Positions 51,676 through 60,852 of a DNA stretch of 64,000 bases are shown piece by piece; the first letter of the stretch is position 1; the number at the start of each line of letters is the position of its first letter. Source of the stretch: Loigolactobacillus coryniformis subsp. coryniformis KCTC 3167 = DSM 20001 (lineage in GTDB: Bacteria; Bacillota; Bacilli; Lactobacillales; Lactobacillaceae); contig NZ_CP017713.1 in the NCBI RefSeq assembly GCF_002706425.1, positions 930,001 to 994,000 on the forward strand. The letters are read 5' to 3'. The notes under the pieces are model-generated. The model was not told where the DNA came from and did no database searches. It saw only the letters and a list, made by a program, of their open reading frames with translations. The position numbers were made by a program, and so were the translations under genes.

Positions 51676-52482
51676 ATGCAACTTTCATTATTAACACAAT
51701 TGCGTCAGCAAAATCCAGTGGTGCTGAATATTTCTAACTTTGTGACTGTACAGGATGTCGCTAATGGATTGAATGCAATTGGCGCTTCACCGATCATGTC
51801 CGAGGAGGTCGCAGAGGCTGAGGCTTTGGTGCAAATGAGCGGCGCAGTAGCATTAAATTTAGGTGCTTTTACGCAGCAACAATTAACCCAGATACGGCAA
51901 ACGGGTAAGTTGGCTAATCAATATCATAAGCCACTGATCGTGGATCCCGTTGCGATCGGCGCAGTGGCTTATCGGCGCACGATTGCCACCCAGTTATTGC
52001 AGGATTTTCAAGTCGATATTATTCGTGGTAATGCTGGTGAGATTGCAGCTCTTGCTGATGTAACGTGGCAGGCCAAAGGAATCGATGCTGGAGCCGGTGA
52101 CGGTGATTTAGTTGCGATCGCGCAAGCAGCTGCACAGAAACAGCATTGTGTCGTGATCTTAAGTGGACCGACTGACGTGATAACGGATGGTCAGCGAGTC
52201 GTTCAAATTCAAAATGGCACGCCGTTATTTCAACTGCACGTGGGTTCCGGGGATATGCTGTCTAGCATTGTTGCTGCATTTGCGGCGGTAAGTGCTGGTG
52301 ATTACTTTACAGCGGCGCAAACGGCTTGCTTAGTTTTTGCGAGTGCCGGTGAGCGTGTGGCGGCGCAGTTATCTCAGGAGCGACCAGGTACTTTTGCAGC
52401 GCAATTGATCGATGAACTACATTTGATCACCACGGAAGCGGTGGTGCAGATTGCACGCTATACGGTGAGAAAGGATGAATAG
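51676..52482 (+). CDS. thiM: Hydroxyethylthiazole kinase
   Basis: This 268-residue enzyme phosphorylates 4-methyl-5-(2-hydroxyethyl)thiazole for thiamine salvage. It has VVLNISNFVTVQDVANGLNAIGASPIMS (read in parts, about 14-41), KPLIVDPVAIGAVAYR, IIRGNAGEIAAL, VVILSGPTDVITDG and the ATP-site VGSGDMLSSIVAAF (about 190-203). The ribosome site AAGGAGGT lies 25 bases after the intron end. It is the first gene of thiM-thiD-thiE-cytX. Confidence 0.94.
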   Translation: MQLSLLTQLRQQNPVVLNISNFVTVQDVANGLNAIGASPIMSEEVAEAEALVQMSGAVALNLGAFTQQQLTQIRQTGKLANQYHKPLIVDPVAIGAVAYRRTIATQLLQDFQVDIIRGNAGEIAALADVTWQAKGIDAGAGDGDLVAIAQAAAQKQHCVVILSGPTDVITDGQRVVQIQNGTPLFQLHVGSGDMLSSIVAAFAAVSAGDYFTAAQTACLVFASAGERVAAQLSQERPGTFAAQLIDELHLITTEAVVQIARYTVRKDE

Positions 52483-52483
52483 A

Positions 52484-53305
52484 ATGACAGAAATTAATGC
52501 ATTTCCACAAACCTTGACGATCGCCGGGACTGATTCCGGTGGTGGTGCGGGTATTATGGCGGATATCAAAACAATGCAAGAACGGCATACATTTGCGGCA
52601 GCAGTTGTGGTCGCAGTTACGGCGCAGAATACTTTAGGTGTACAGGACTTTATGGCGTTACCTACTAAATTGATCGATGAACAATTTGCTTCATTGGCGG
52701 CGGATTTAAAAATTAGTGCATGCAAAACAGGCATGCTGGCTGATGCTGAACACGTTAAAATTGTCGCTGCTAATTTGCGTAAGTATGATTTTGGTCCGTT
52801 GACGGTTGATCCAGTGATGATTGCTAAAGGCGGGGCACCACTATTAGCAGCGGATGCAATTGACAGTGTTAAGCAATTATTATTGCCGTTGGCGACATTA
52901 GTAACGCCCAACCTACCGGAAGCACAACGTTTGACGGGGATGACGATCTCTAACGCGGCCGAAACGGAAGCAGCAGCGCACTATTTACAACAATTAGGCG
53001 CTAAAAATGTTTTGATCAAAGGTGGTCACGCTGACCAAAGTGAAGTTCGTGATTTTGCATTATTGGCGTCAGGGGATTCGTTCTGGGTCAGCGCACCACG
53101 TGTGGCGACAAAGCGAACGCATGGTACTGGTGATACGTTATCATCCTGCATTACTGCGGAATTGGCAAAAGGAAAAACAATGGCACAAGCAATTCGGCTG
53201 GCAAAAAAATTTGTGGCTGCGGCAATTGCAGAGACAATTCAAGTTGGCCATGGTCACGGGCCGCTTAATCATTGGGCTTATCGGGGGGCAGAAGCATGGG
53301 ATTAA
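52484..53305 (+). CDS. thiD: Hydroxymethylpyrimidine/phosphomethylpyrimidine kinase
   Basis: This enzyme has about 273 residues and phosphorylates HMP twice to HMP pyrophosphate. It has LTIAGTDSGGGAGIMADIKTMQ (read in parts), AVTAQNTLGV, SACKTGMLAD, VDPVMIAKGGAPLL, VTPNLPEAQRLTG, VLIKGGH and THGTGDTLSSCITA (catalytic Asp region). The chosen start is ATG at 52484 with AAAGGA 8 bases upstream; ATG 52475 sits on the ribosome site. One base separates it from thiM and its end overlaps thiE. Confidence 0.94.
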   Translation: MTEINAFPQTLTIAGTDSGGGAGIMADIKTMQERHTFAAAVVVAVTAQNTLGVQDFMALPTKLIDEQFASLAADLKISACKTGMLADAEHVKIVAANLRKYDFGPLTVDPVMIAKGGAPLLAADAIDSVKQLLLPLATLVTPNLPEAQRLTGMTISNAAETEAAAHYLQQLGAKNVLIKGGHADQSEVRDFALLASGDSFWVSAPRVATKRTHGTGDTLSSCITAELAKGKTMAQAIRLAKKFVAAAIAETIQVGHGHGPLNHWAYRGAEAWD

Positions 53306-53940
53306 CTTTTAAAACGACACAATTACAAGCCTATTTTGTTTGTGGTAGTCAGGATGTACCTGGCCGCGATTTAGTTATGGTAGTTAAGAACGCAATCGCA
53401 GCTGGAATCACGGCATTTCAATTTCGGGACAAAGGAGCTGGTTCACAATTAACCGCCGCACAACGATTGGTGACTGCACGGCAGTTAAGAACAATGTGCC
53501 AAGCAGCGCAAATTCCATTTATTGTGGATGATGATGTTGAGCTTGCTCTAGCGGTAGCGGCTGATGGTATTCATGTTGGCCAATCAGATGAGCAAATTCA
53601 ACGAGTCGTGCAACAAGTTCAGGGGCAATTATTTATCGGTTACTCCTGCTCAAATCTAGCCGAGATCACAGCAGCTAATCAAATTGTTGGGATCGATTAT
53701 TATGGTAGTGGACCAGTGTTTCAAACTGGATCAAAAGCAGATGCGAGCCCAGTAATTGGTTTAGATGGTTTAACTCAATTGGTGGCTGCGGCTAAGCGGC
53801 CGGTGGTTGCCATTGGCGGTATTACTGAATCACAATTAACGCCAATCCGCCAAACCGGTGCTGCCGGCTCAGCAGTGATCTCCATGATTGCACAAAGTAC
53901 TGACTTGAAACGAACTGTAAAAGCAATGCGCCAGGCTTGA
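53296..53940 (+). CDS. thiE: Thiamine-phosphate synthase
   Basis: This TIM-barrel enzyme has about 214 residues and joins HMP-PP and thiazole phosphate to form thiamine phosphate. It has AYFVCGSQDVPGRDL, FQFRDKGAGSQLT, FIVDDDVELALAVAADGIHVGQSDE (read in parts, about 77-101), GYSCSNLAE, DYYGSGPVFQT and VVAIGGI. ATG 53296 follows GGGGGGCAG and overlaps the thiD end by 10 bases. An upstream TTG in frame is less likely. Confidence 0.93.
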   Translation: MGLTFKTTQLQAYFVCGSQDVPGRDLVMVVKNAIAAGITAFQFRDKGAGSQLTAAQRLVTARQLRTMCQAAQIPFIVDDDVELALAVAADGIHVGQSDEQIQRVVQQVQGQLFIGYSCSNLAEITAANQIVGIDYYGSGPVFQTGSKADASPVIGLDGLTQLVAAAKRPVVAIGGITESQLTPIRQTGAAGSAVISMIAQSTDLKRTVKAMRQA

Positions 53941-53999
53941 ATATAGCCACGTAATTGCGCGTATTTTAATGGTCATCACTTTAAAATAGGGGGAGACAG

Positions 54000-55175
54000 A
54001 TGACAGAAGGGGAAATTTTACGTAGTCAATTTTTATTGTGGGTCGGGGCAGCTATTTCGATTGCCGAAATGGTTACGGGAACGTTGCTGGCACCTTTAGG
54101 ATTAGCTAAAGGTGTGGCGGCAATTTTAGTTGGTCACGCCATCGGCTGTTTATTATTTTTGTTACCAGCAGGCTATATTGGTGCGAAAAAACAGCAAACG
54201 GCGATCCAATCAACTGCCGACACCTTTGGTCAACAGGGCGTATGGGCCTTTTCACTGCTAAATGCTTTGCAGCTTTTGGGATGGACGGCAGTAATGATCG
54301 TCAATGCTGCACAGGCAATGAATGGGGTCGCACGTCAATTGTTTAATTTTCATAGTTTTTTAGCAATGAGTCTTGTGGTGGCCGCCTTTATCGTACTTTG
54401 GCTATTAATGGATACACAGTTATTGTTGCGAATCAATAATTTAGTGGTCAGTCTGTTGTTTTTAGGGACATTATTGATTCTCTTTATTATTCTACGTGCA
54501 CCAACAATGGCTATTCATTTAAGTGGGACAACAATGTCATTTGGTGCGGCGGTTGAGCTAAATGTAACAATGGCATTGTCTTGGTTACCATTAATTGGCG
54601 ATTATACGCGCGCTACTAAGCAAGCATTGCCCATTGCTTTGACCAGTTCGCTGGGTTATTTTTTAGGTAGTTCCTTTATGTTCTTGATCGGTTTACTGAT
54701 AGTTACATGCACTGGGGCGACTGACGTAACTAAGCTATTAGCAACTAGTGGTCTTGGATTAGTGGCATTATTGATCATTATTTTTTCGACAGTGACAACG
54801 ACTTTTATGGACGCATATTCGGCGGCAACTAATATTGGTCAACTAGTGCATATTCAGCACACTAATTTACTTGCTATTGGGGTGACCTTAGTTGGTCTAG
54901 TAATTGCGCTGGTGATTTCAATGACTCGTTACGAAAATTTCTTATATTTCATCGGTTCAGTGTTCACGCCGCTATATGCGATTGTGTTCACGACTTACTT
55001 TGTGACTAAGAAGAGTTTGCCTAAGGTGGTCAATTTAATATTATGGTTGCTAGGTGTATGGGGCTATTATCAGTTGCAAAAAGTTGATCTGGAGCTAGGT
55101 ACGACCTTCTTATTGTTAGTGGTCATGGCGGTGTTAGTTGTCATTTGTAGTCGAATTCAACAATACTGGGCATAA
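54000..55175 (+). CDS. cytX: Putative hydroxymethylpyrimidine transporter CytX (NCS1 family)
   Basis: This 391-residue, 12-segment NCS1 permease is of the cytosine/purine branch used for thiamine precursor uptake. It has FLLWVGAAISIAEMVTGTLLAPLG (read in parts), GHAIGCLLFLLPAGYIGAKK, STADTFGQQG, LSWLPLIGDYTRATK (about 196-210) and STVTTTFMDAYSAATNIGQL. Its place at the end of a TPP-controlled operon supports HMP or related pyrimidine uptake. It starts at ATG 54000 after a GGGGGAGA ribosome site. Confidence 0.9.
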   Translation: MTEGEILRSQFLLWVGAAISIAEMVTGTLLAPLGLAKGVAAILVGHAIGCLLFLLPAGYIGAKKQQTAIQSTADTFGQQGVWAFSLLNALQLLGWTAVMIVNAAQAMNGVARQLFNFHSFLAMSLVVAAFIVLWLLMDTQLLLRINNLVVSLLFLGTLLILFIILRAPTMAIHLSGTTMSFGAAVELNVTMALSWLPLIGDYTRATKQALPIALTSSLGYFLGSSFMFLIGLLIVTCTGATDVTKLLATSGLGLVALLIIIFSTVTTTFMDAYSAATNIGQLVHIQHTNLLAIGVTLVGLVIALVISMTRYENFLYFIGSVFTPLYAIVFTTYFVTKKSLPKVVNLILWLLGVWGYYQLQKVDLELGTTFLLLVVMAVLVVICSRIQQYWA

Positions 55176-55277
55176 CACGCGCATATCGTCGAATAAGTTG
55201 CCCCCAATCAAACGTAAAATTGTGCTAGAATATCTGTAAGGTATACAGGCACTATTATGGTTGGGGGGATGATATGG

Positions 55278-55676
55278 ATGGAAAATTATCAAATCAGCTT
55301 CAATAATAAGATCAAACCTGATACGGTGACGGTGGCTTACACGGCGACACATAAAGAGTTGGATGGTCGGCAACGGGTTTTATATCGTGGAGAAGCAGTT
55401 TTTCAACGCGACGTGGTACCGCCGTTATTACTTAAAACTGGGGAAGTTGCGATCCATGCGATCGAGCAAGTAATGATCGGTTTGAAAAAGAATTATCAAT
55501 TAGTTAAAGTAACGTTTGCGCAACCACAGAATTCAACGTTACTAGGTGTACCTAATTTTGAAACGTTTAGTCGTTATCTAGTTGAGCGTAAGTTACTGCA
55601 TTGTGTACCGACACATACGGTTTCTGGAGAGACCGTAGTTGATATAAAATTTGAACAAGAATTACGAATTGGGTAA
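55278..55676 (+). CDS. Conserved-looking small hypothetical protein
   Basis: This protein has about 132 residues and is not recognised. It has no signal or membrane segment and reads as beta strands with one helix (ISFNNKIKPDTVTVAYTAT; RVLYRGEAVFQRDVVPPLLL; AIHAIEQVMIGLKKNYQLVKVTF). ATG 55278 has GGGGGG 9 bases upstream; ATG 55257 and 55269 are alternatives. An extended -10 (TGC-TAGAAT, 55226-55231) precedes it. It may fit a ribonuclease-H-like or reductase-partner fold, but this is only a guess. Confidence 0.65.
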   Translation: MENYQISFNNKIKPDTVTVAYTATHKELDGRQRVLYRGEAVFQRDVVPPLLLKTGEVAIHAIEQVMIGLKKNYQLVKVTFAQPQNSTLLGVPNFETFSRYLVERKLLHCVPTHTVSGETVVDIKFEQELRIG

Positions 55677-55678
55677 AT

Positions 55679-55718
55679 AAAAACGAGTTTAGCGTGAATA
55701 AACGCCGAACTCGTTTTT
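55679..55718. terminator. Bidirectional terminator
   Basis: AAAAACGAGTT pairs with AACTCGTTTTT, and GCGT/ACGC extends the stem internally. A and T runs lie on both flanks. Confidence 0.88.
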
Positions 55719-55720
55719 AT

Positions 55721-56587
55721 TTAGTCAATATTTTCAAAGTCACGTGACCACACAACACCCATGACTTTGCGGCCGGTGTGGACGCCGAGTACTGGGCCTA
55801 AGCTGCTGGTATCAATGGTTGCTTCCGGAAAAGTTTGCTTGAGGTCAGCGACCCATTCATCACTTGTTGCTTGATTATCACCGTCGATCACATCAATGCG
55901 GACAGGGTAATCGACCGTATTGATAAAATCATTGATGTCTGCTTTAATGTGGCTGAATGCCCGCCGCATGGTCCGTTCCTTGGCCGCCGCGATGATTTGA
56001 CCAGCATCGTTAAACCGTAGGATTGGTTTGATTCGCAGCATATTACCGAGAATTGCCGAAGCATTACTTAAGCGGCCAGTACGGACTAAATGACTAAGAT
56101 CGTCAACCACGAAGTCAACGTGCTGGGTCGCCCGTAATTCTGCTAGTGCGGCCATGATCGTTTCAACTGACTTACCTTCACGAACTAACTTGGCGGCTAG
56201 CATCGCTTGATTGGCTTCTGCAGCAGTAGTCAATTTAGAATCGAAGGGGTAGACCTTGATATTGGTAATATTAGGCAAATAAGCTTCAAGATTATTGATA
56301 AAGCTAGTGATACCACTGGAAAGGTGAATACTGATCACTGCTTCATAGCCTTGGGCAGCCAGATCGTCGTAGACGGCTTGAATCTGACCCATGGAGATCT
56401 GTGCAGTTGTGGGCAATTCTTTCTCATTAGCGAGTTTTTCGTAAAATTCTTTATTGGTAATATCAACATTTTCTTTATAAGTATGTTGGCCAAAAATGAC
56501 AGTAATGGGAACAACAGTAATGTTATTGGCAGCAGCTTGTTCTTTAGTTAAATAACTGGCACTATCAGTAACAACAGCAATTTTCAT
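55721..56587 (-). CDS. DegV-family fatty-acid-binding protein
   Basis: This 288-residue protein begins MKIAVVTDSASYLTKEQ, typical of DegV. It has TTAQISMGQIQAVYDDL, VISIHLSSGITSFINN (about 82-97), FVVDDLSHLVRTGRLSNASAILGNMLRIKPIL (read in parts, about 155-186), and the C-terminal LGPVLGVHTGRKVMGVVW. DegV (FakB-type) proteins present fatty acids to FakA kinase for phospholipid synthesis; the FakA partner is not in the window. Confidence 0.92.
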   Translation of the reverse strand: MKIAVVTDSASYLTKEQAAANNITVVPITVIFGQHTYKENVDITNKEFYEKLANEKELPTTAQISMGQIQAVYDDLAAQGYEAVISIHLSSGITSFINNLEAYLPNITNIKVYPFDSKLTTAAEANQAMLAAKLVREGKSVETIMAALAELRATQHVDFVVDDLSHLVRTGRLSNASAILGNMLRIKPILRFNDAGQIIAAAKERTMRRAFSHIKADINDFINTVDYPVRIDVIDGDNQATSDEWVADLKQTFPEATIDTSSLGPVLGVHTGRKVMGVVWSRDFENID

Positions 56588-57031
56588 TTTAAACTCCTTT
56601 TGACGTAAACATTAAATTTAAGTTTAGTGGACTGCTATATTTATATAGCCTAATTATTTTTATTGTAGATTATAAAAAGTGTGTAGCCTTATTTTACGCT
56701 AGTTGTTAAAGTATTGCGACTATGTTTTCTGGGTAAACGTGATGGTACCGTTTTAAATCTTAAAAAGAGGCTATATATTTTAACATGGTATATTTTAATA
56801 GTGAAAAGTGCCTAGTTTGAAAAGAACTTTTACAGGATTTTGTAACTGTTTAGGTTGAGATAAAATCAAGTGGTGTATCGATTCGTTGGGGATTATTACC
56901 ACTGAGTTTTGTTTTAGTATGCAGCACTGATTTGCGATTAAATTTAATGAAAACCTGTGCTATAATTCTGGTAATGCTTACACGACATAAAAACTCGTTA
57001 CGCGGGTAAAATTCTGTATGGGGGTAGTCAA
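56588..57031. other. Intergenic region with one promoter
   Basis: The 444-bp AT-rich stretch has no gene. It holds a small palindrome GCTATAT/ATATAGC near 56630 and an extended -10 TGC-TATAAT (hexamer 56961-56966) that should drive the thioesterase gene. Confidence 0.5.
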
Positions 57032-57499
57032 ATGTCTACGAAAAGTTGTCAATCATCGCTGGTAACGCACCAACATCGTGTTCGCTACCAAGATCTGAAT
57101 TCACATCAGACTTTGCATGGTGGGCAATTACTCCATTTTGTGGATGATCAAGTCGCAGAATCAGCGCGTCGTTTTGGCCATCACCGCGTTGTTACTGGTA
57201 GTGTTGATCGTTTTGATTTTATTCTACCGCTACAGTACGGGGAACAATTTACAATCAGCAGTTTTGTCAGCGGTGGTACTCAGCGTTCGCTGGAAGTGTA
57301 TGCGTATGTGCTCAATGCACAACATGAGTTAGCTGCGGAGGCTTTTTTGTCATTGATCAGTATGGTGCAGCAGCCAGATTGGCCGCAAGTGCGCCCGGAA
57401 AGTCAATTAGAGCAGGTTGTTTGCGCGGGCTATGCTCAACGCTATGCAGCTAACCTTGCACAGCGCCAAGCAATCGCTGCTAGGCAAGCTTTATTGTAA
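57032..57499 (+). CDS. Hotdog-fold acyl-CoA thioesterase (YkhA-like)
   Basis: This 155-residue protein has HRVRYQDLNSHQTLHGGQLLHFVDDQVAESARR (read in parts, about 16-48; Asn, His-Gly-Gly and Asp of the YciA/YkhA active site), VVTGSVDRFDFILPLQYGE and LSLISMVQ. It hydrolyses acyl-CoA thioesters. The start is an ATG at 57032 preceded by GGGGGTAG, with the promoter about 65 bases upstream. Confidence 0.85.
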   Translation: MSTKSCQSSLVTHQHRVRYQDLNSHQTLHGGQLLHFVDDQVAESARRFGHHRVVTGSVDRFDFILPLQYGEQFTISSFVSGGTQRSLEVYAYVLNAQHELAAEAFLSLISMVQQPDWPQVRPESQLEQVVCAGYAQRYAANLAQRQAIAARQALL

Positions 57500-57610
57500 G
57501 TCGTGTTTGGAAAATGATGCAAGGTTAGCATTTACCGTGGATTCAACCTGAACATGGTTGAAAATTCTGAGCGCTTTTCCCAACACACTCTATTTTCGGA
57601 GGAACTTGGT

Positions 57611-58534
57611 TTGCAAAATGAAATGAATTATTACAAGATTGAACGCCATGAATGGAAAAAGTTTTATCGCAATGGTATGGCGCCATTATCGCAAGCGGAT
57701 TTGGATCAGGCTAAGTCGCTGAATGATCGGATCTCTTTAGCTGACGTTAAGGAAATTTATATGCCACTACGCCATTTGATCCACGTTTACTACAATCAAT
57801 ATCAAAGCCAACAGCAGGATCGAGCGGACTTTCTCAGATTACGCTCACACAAAGCACCATTTATTGTTGGTATTGCCGGTAGTGTCGCTGTTGGTAAAAG
57901 TACGACGGCGCGTTTGTTGGAGATCTTATTGACGCGGGCTTATCCGACTAAGAAAATTCAAAATATTACAACGGATGGCTTTTTGTATTCAAACGCGGAA
58001 TTAAAAAAGCGTGGTTTGTTAGCGCGCAAAGGTTTTCCAGAAAGTTACAACATGAAACGATTGATTGCGTTCATGAATGCAGTCAAAAATAATTTAGGGC
58101 CAGTAAAAGCACCGAAATATTCGCATCAAAGTTACGATATTATTGCGAACAAGTACGATTTGATCGATTCGCCGGATATTTTGATCGTTGAAGGCATCAA
58201 CGTTTTACAATTGCCCAGCAATCAACAAATCTATGTCAGTGACTTTTTTGATTTTTCGATCTATGTGGACGCCGATCCAGTGTTGATTGAGCAGTGGTAT
58301 TTGGATCGTTTCAAGGTATTGTTGGATACCGCTTTTACTGATCCGACGAATTACTATTACCCATACGCGATCGGTGACCGTAAGGCTGCGATCGATATGG
58401 CGAAGAATGTGTGGATGACCAACGATCTACCGAATTTGCGTGATTATATCTTACCGACCCGTAGCCGTGCTGATGTGATTCTACATAAAACGAATAATCA
58501 TCGGATCAACGAGATCTATTTACGCAAGTTTTAA
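57611..58534 (+). CDS. coaA: Type I pantothenate kinase
   Basis: This enzyme has about 307 residues and phosphorylates pantothenate in the first step of coenzyme A synthesis. It has Walker [22 protein letters not shown] (read in parts, about 92-105), [36 protein letters not shown] and [11 protein letters not shown]. The chosen start is TTG at 57611, 7 bases after GGAGGA, giving the usual N-terminus ([18 protein letters not shown]). An upstream ATG at 57554 has no ribosome site. Confidence 0.92.
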   Translation: MQNEMNYYKIERHEWKKFYRNGMAPLSQADLDQAKSLNDRISLADVKEIYMPLRHLIHVYYNQYQSQQQDRADFLRLRSHKAPFIVGIAGSVAVGKSTTARLLEILLTRAYPTKKIQNITTDGFLYSNAELKKRGLLARKGFPESYNMKRLIAFMNAVKNNLGPVKAPKYSHQSYDIIANKYDLIDSPDILIVEGINVLQLPSNQQIYVSDFFDFSIYVDADPVLIEQWYLDRFKVLLDTAFTDPTNYYYPYAIGDRKAAIDMAKNVWMTNDLPNLRDYILPTRSRADVILHKTNNHRINEIYLRKF

Positions 58535-58659
58535 TTTTTTGAAACGATTATTGAAAATGAGAGTCTTCTTCAAACAGTTGACCTAGAGCGTTGCAATCAG
58601 TAGAATAGGTTTATTGAAAAAAGTTATGAAAGTCAATATATTATAATGAGGTGAATTTG

Positions 58660-60216
58660 TTGGCAACGACGAACATGCAAGATTTTGATAAAATTATCGT
58701 GCTCGATTTCGGTAGTCAGTACAACCAATTAATCACCCGGCGGATTCGTGAATTCGGGATCTATTCCGAATTAATGTCGCATAAAATAACTGCGGCGGAG
58801 ATCAAGACACTGAATCCAAAAGGCATTATCTTTTCTGGTGGACCCAATAGTGTTTATGATGAAGGGGCCTTCCAAGTTGATCCAGAAATCTACCAATTGG
58901 GTATTCCAATCTTAGGTATCTGTTATGGTATGCAATTAATGGCTCAGGACCTTCCTGGTGGTGTGGTCGAAAATGCTAACAATAGTGAATATGGTCGCGC
59001 CGATATTCATGTGACTGATCCAGATGCCGTTATGTTCAAGGATTTGCCAACAGATCAATACGTTTGGATGAGCCACGGCGACTTAGTGACTAAGGTACCT
59101 GATGGTTTTGTGCAGACAGCAACTAGCAAGAACTGCCCAATCGCAGCAATGGCTGATGATAAGCGTAAGTTCTACGGTTTACAGTTCCATACTGAAGTGC
59201 AAAACACAGAATTTGGTTCTGAAATTTTACGTCACTTTGCCTTTGATGTAGTAGGTGCGCGCGATAATTGGTCAATGGATGATTTTATCGACTTGCAGAT
59301 TGAAAAAATTCGCAAACAAGTCGGTGACCGTAAAGTCTTATTAGGCTTATCTGGTGGGGTTGATAGCTCCGTTGTCGGCGTATTATTGCACAAAGCAATC
59401 GGCGACCAATTGACCAGCATTTTTGTTGATCATGGCTTGTTGCGTAAAGGTGAAGCCAAACAAGTGATGGACAGTTTAGCCGGCAAATTCGGTTTAAACA
59501 TCATCAAGGTTGACGCCCAAAAACGCTTCTTGGATAAATTAACTGGCGTTTCTGATCCAGAAAAGAAACGTAAGATCATCGGTAATGAATTTATCCAAGT
59601 CTTCAATGATGAAGCCACTAAGTTAAAAGGCATCGACTTCTTAGCTCAAGGCACGTTGTATACTGATGTCATCGAAAGTGGTACTGATACGGCCCAAACA
59701 ATCAAGTCACATCATAACGTTGGTGGCTTGCCCGAAGACATGCATTTCCAATTGATCGAACCATTGCGGACTTTATTTAAAGATGAAGCCCGTGAATTAG
59801 GTGAAAAATTAGGTATGCCTGAAGATTTAGTTTGGCGTCAACCATTCCCTGGCCCTGGCTTAGGGATTCGTGTGATCGGTGAGATTACTGAAGATAAGTT
59901 AGAAATCGTGCGCGATAGTGATTTGATTCTCCGCGAAGAAATCAAAAATGCTGGCTTAGACCGCGATATTTGGCAATACTTTACTGTCTTGCCAGGTATC
60001 CGCAGCGTTGGCGTCATGGGTGATGGCCGGACCTATGACTATACAGTTGGTATCCGCGCCGTTAACTCGATCGACGGGATGACCGCAGACTTTGCTCGCA
60101 TTCCATGGGATGTGTTACAGAAAATCTCTGTGCGGATCGTTAACGAGGTCGATCACGTTAACCGTATCGTGTATGATATTACCTCCAAGCCGCCGGCGAC
60201 TGTAGAATGGGAATAA
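58660..60216 (+). CDS. guaA: GMP synthase (glutamine-hydrolysing)
   Basis: This 518-residue enzyme makes GMP from XMP, ATP and glutamine. The glutamine amidotransferase domain has [10 protein letters not shown], the nucleophile [12 protein letters not shown] (Cys at about 87) and [11 protein letters not shown]. The PP-loop is [17 protein letters not shown] (about 229-245). The C-terminal dimerisation domain has [15 protein letters not shown] and ends PPATVEWE. The start is TTG 58660, six bases after GAGGTG; GTG 58651 is within the ribosome site. An IS3 element follows downstream. Confidence 0.95.
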   Translation: MATTNMQDFDKIIVLDFGSQYNQLITRRIREFGIYSELMSHKITAAEIKTLNPKGIIFSGGPNSVYDEGAFQVDPEIYQLGIPILGICYGMQLMAQDLPGGVVENANNSEYGRADIHVTDPDAVMFKDLPTDQYVWMSHGDLVTKVPDGFVQTATSKNCPIAAMADDKRKFYGLQFHTEVQNTEFGSEILRHFAFDVVGARDNWSMDDFIDLQIEKIRKQVGDRKVLLGLSGGVDSSVVGVLLHKAIGDQLTSIFVDHGLLRKGEAKQVMDSLAGKFGLNIIKVDAQKRFLDKLTGVSDPEKKRKIIGNEFIQVFNDEATKLKGIDFLAQGTLYTDVIESGTDTAQTIKSHHNVGGLPEDMHFQLIEPLRTLFKDEARELGEKLGMPEDLVWRQPFPGPGLGIRVIGEITEDKLEIVRDSDLILREEIKNAGLDRDIWQYFTVLPGIRSVGVMGDGRTYDYTVGIRAVNSIDGMTADFARIPWDVLQKISVRIVNEVDHVNRIVYDITSKPPATVEWE

Positions 60217-60283
60217 AAGGTACATGTAAATTGAACCCAGAATGTTGATTTAACGGCATTTTCGGAAGATACAAAGGATACGA

Positions 60284-60364
60284 TTGGCGGGGTAATTGTT
60301 AGGTTCCCCGCCAAAATCCCCGCCAAGTTTTGGCCGAATGAGGGCTGAGCTGGCGGGGATTTTT
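60284..60364 (+). terminator. Two hairpins with interchangeable arms after guaA
   Basis: Arm 1 GGCGGGG (60286-60292), arm 2 CCCCGCC (60306-60312), arm 3 CCCCGCC (60318-60324) and arm 4 GGCGGGG (60352-60358) are present. Pair 3-4 (10 bp, ATCCCCGCCA/TGGCGGGGAT) is followed by T5 and is a good terminator for guaA. Pair 1-2 forms a 9-bp hairpin. Arms 1-3 or 2-4 could also pair. The rest of 60217-60484 holds no gene. Confidence 0.7.
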
Positions 60365-60547
60365 CGTAAATTATAAAGCTATAATTCGTGGTAAAATTAG
60401 TGAAACTGATTGATGGCGGTGACGATTGGGATGTCCTCTGAAAGAAAAAGTGTACTTGAAATGACGTGGATGTAAGCTGATTCCTGAGACAACTTTTAAG
60501 AGAGGGTATAATGAATAAATCATCTCTCAAAAGGAAGGAATTTTTAC

Positions 60548-60799
60548 ATGCCAACTCGTTACGACAAAGAATTCAAACAAAACATTATCAACCTATATAA
60601 GCAAGGCGAATCAGCCGCCCAACTGGCCAGAGAATATGGCATTGGCTATTCAACCGTTCATAAGTGGATCCAGGGCCAAGCCAAAACTCAATCCGGTAAA
60701 TCGCCAGACGAAATTAAAGCGATGGAAAAGCGGCTGGCTTCCCTGTCTGAGGAGAACGAAATCCTAAAAAAAGCCCTGGGCTTCCTTGCGCAGAAGTAA
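60548..60799 (+). CDS. IS3-family transposase OrfA
   Basis: This 83-residue HTH protein (MPTRYDKEFKQNIINLYKQG; AAQLAREYGIGYSTVHKWI) ends in a leucine-zipper-like helix (EMEKRLASLSEENEILKKAL region). It binds the inverted repeats. The slippery run A7 at 60766-60772 (zero frame CTA AAA AAA GCC) permits -1 frameshifting to make the OrfAB transposase. The ribosome site is AAGGAAGG. Confidence 0.9.
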   Translation: MPTRYDKEFKQNIINLYKQGESAAQLAREYGIGYSTVHKWIQGQAKTQSGKSPDEIKAMEKRLASLSEENEILKKALGFLAQK

Positions 60800-60852
60800 C
60801 CAATATTTTTGATTACATTCACCAAGAAAGCCATAACCACCAGGTAACTAAG

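Noticed and set aside
60140-60260. 3' end of guaA as an integrase attachment site
   Set aside because: guaA ends are known integration hotspots, but no repeat of the guaA 3' sequence, no integrase and no island genes are seen; only an IS3 element lies downstream.
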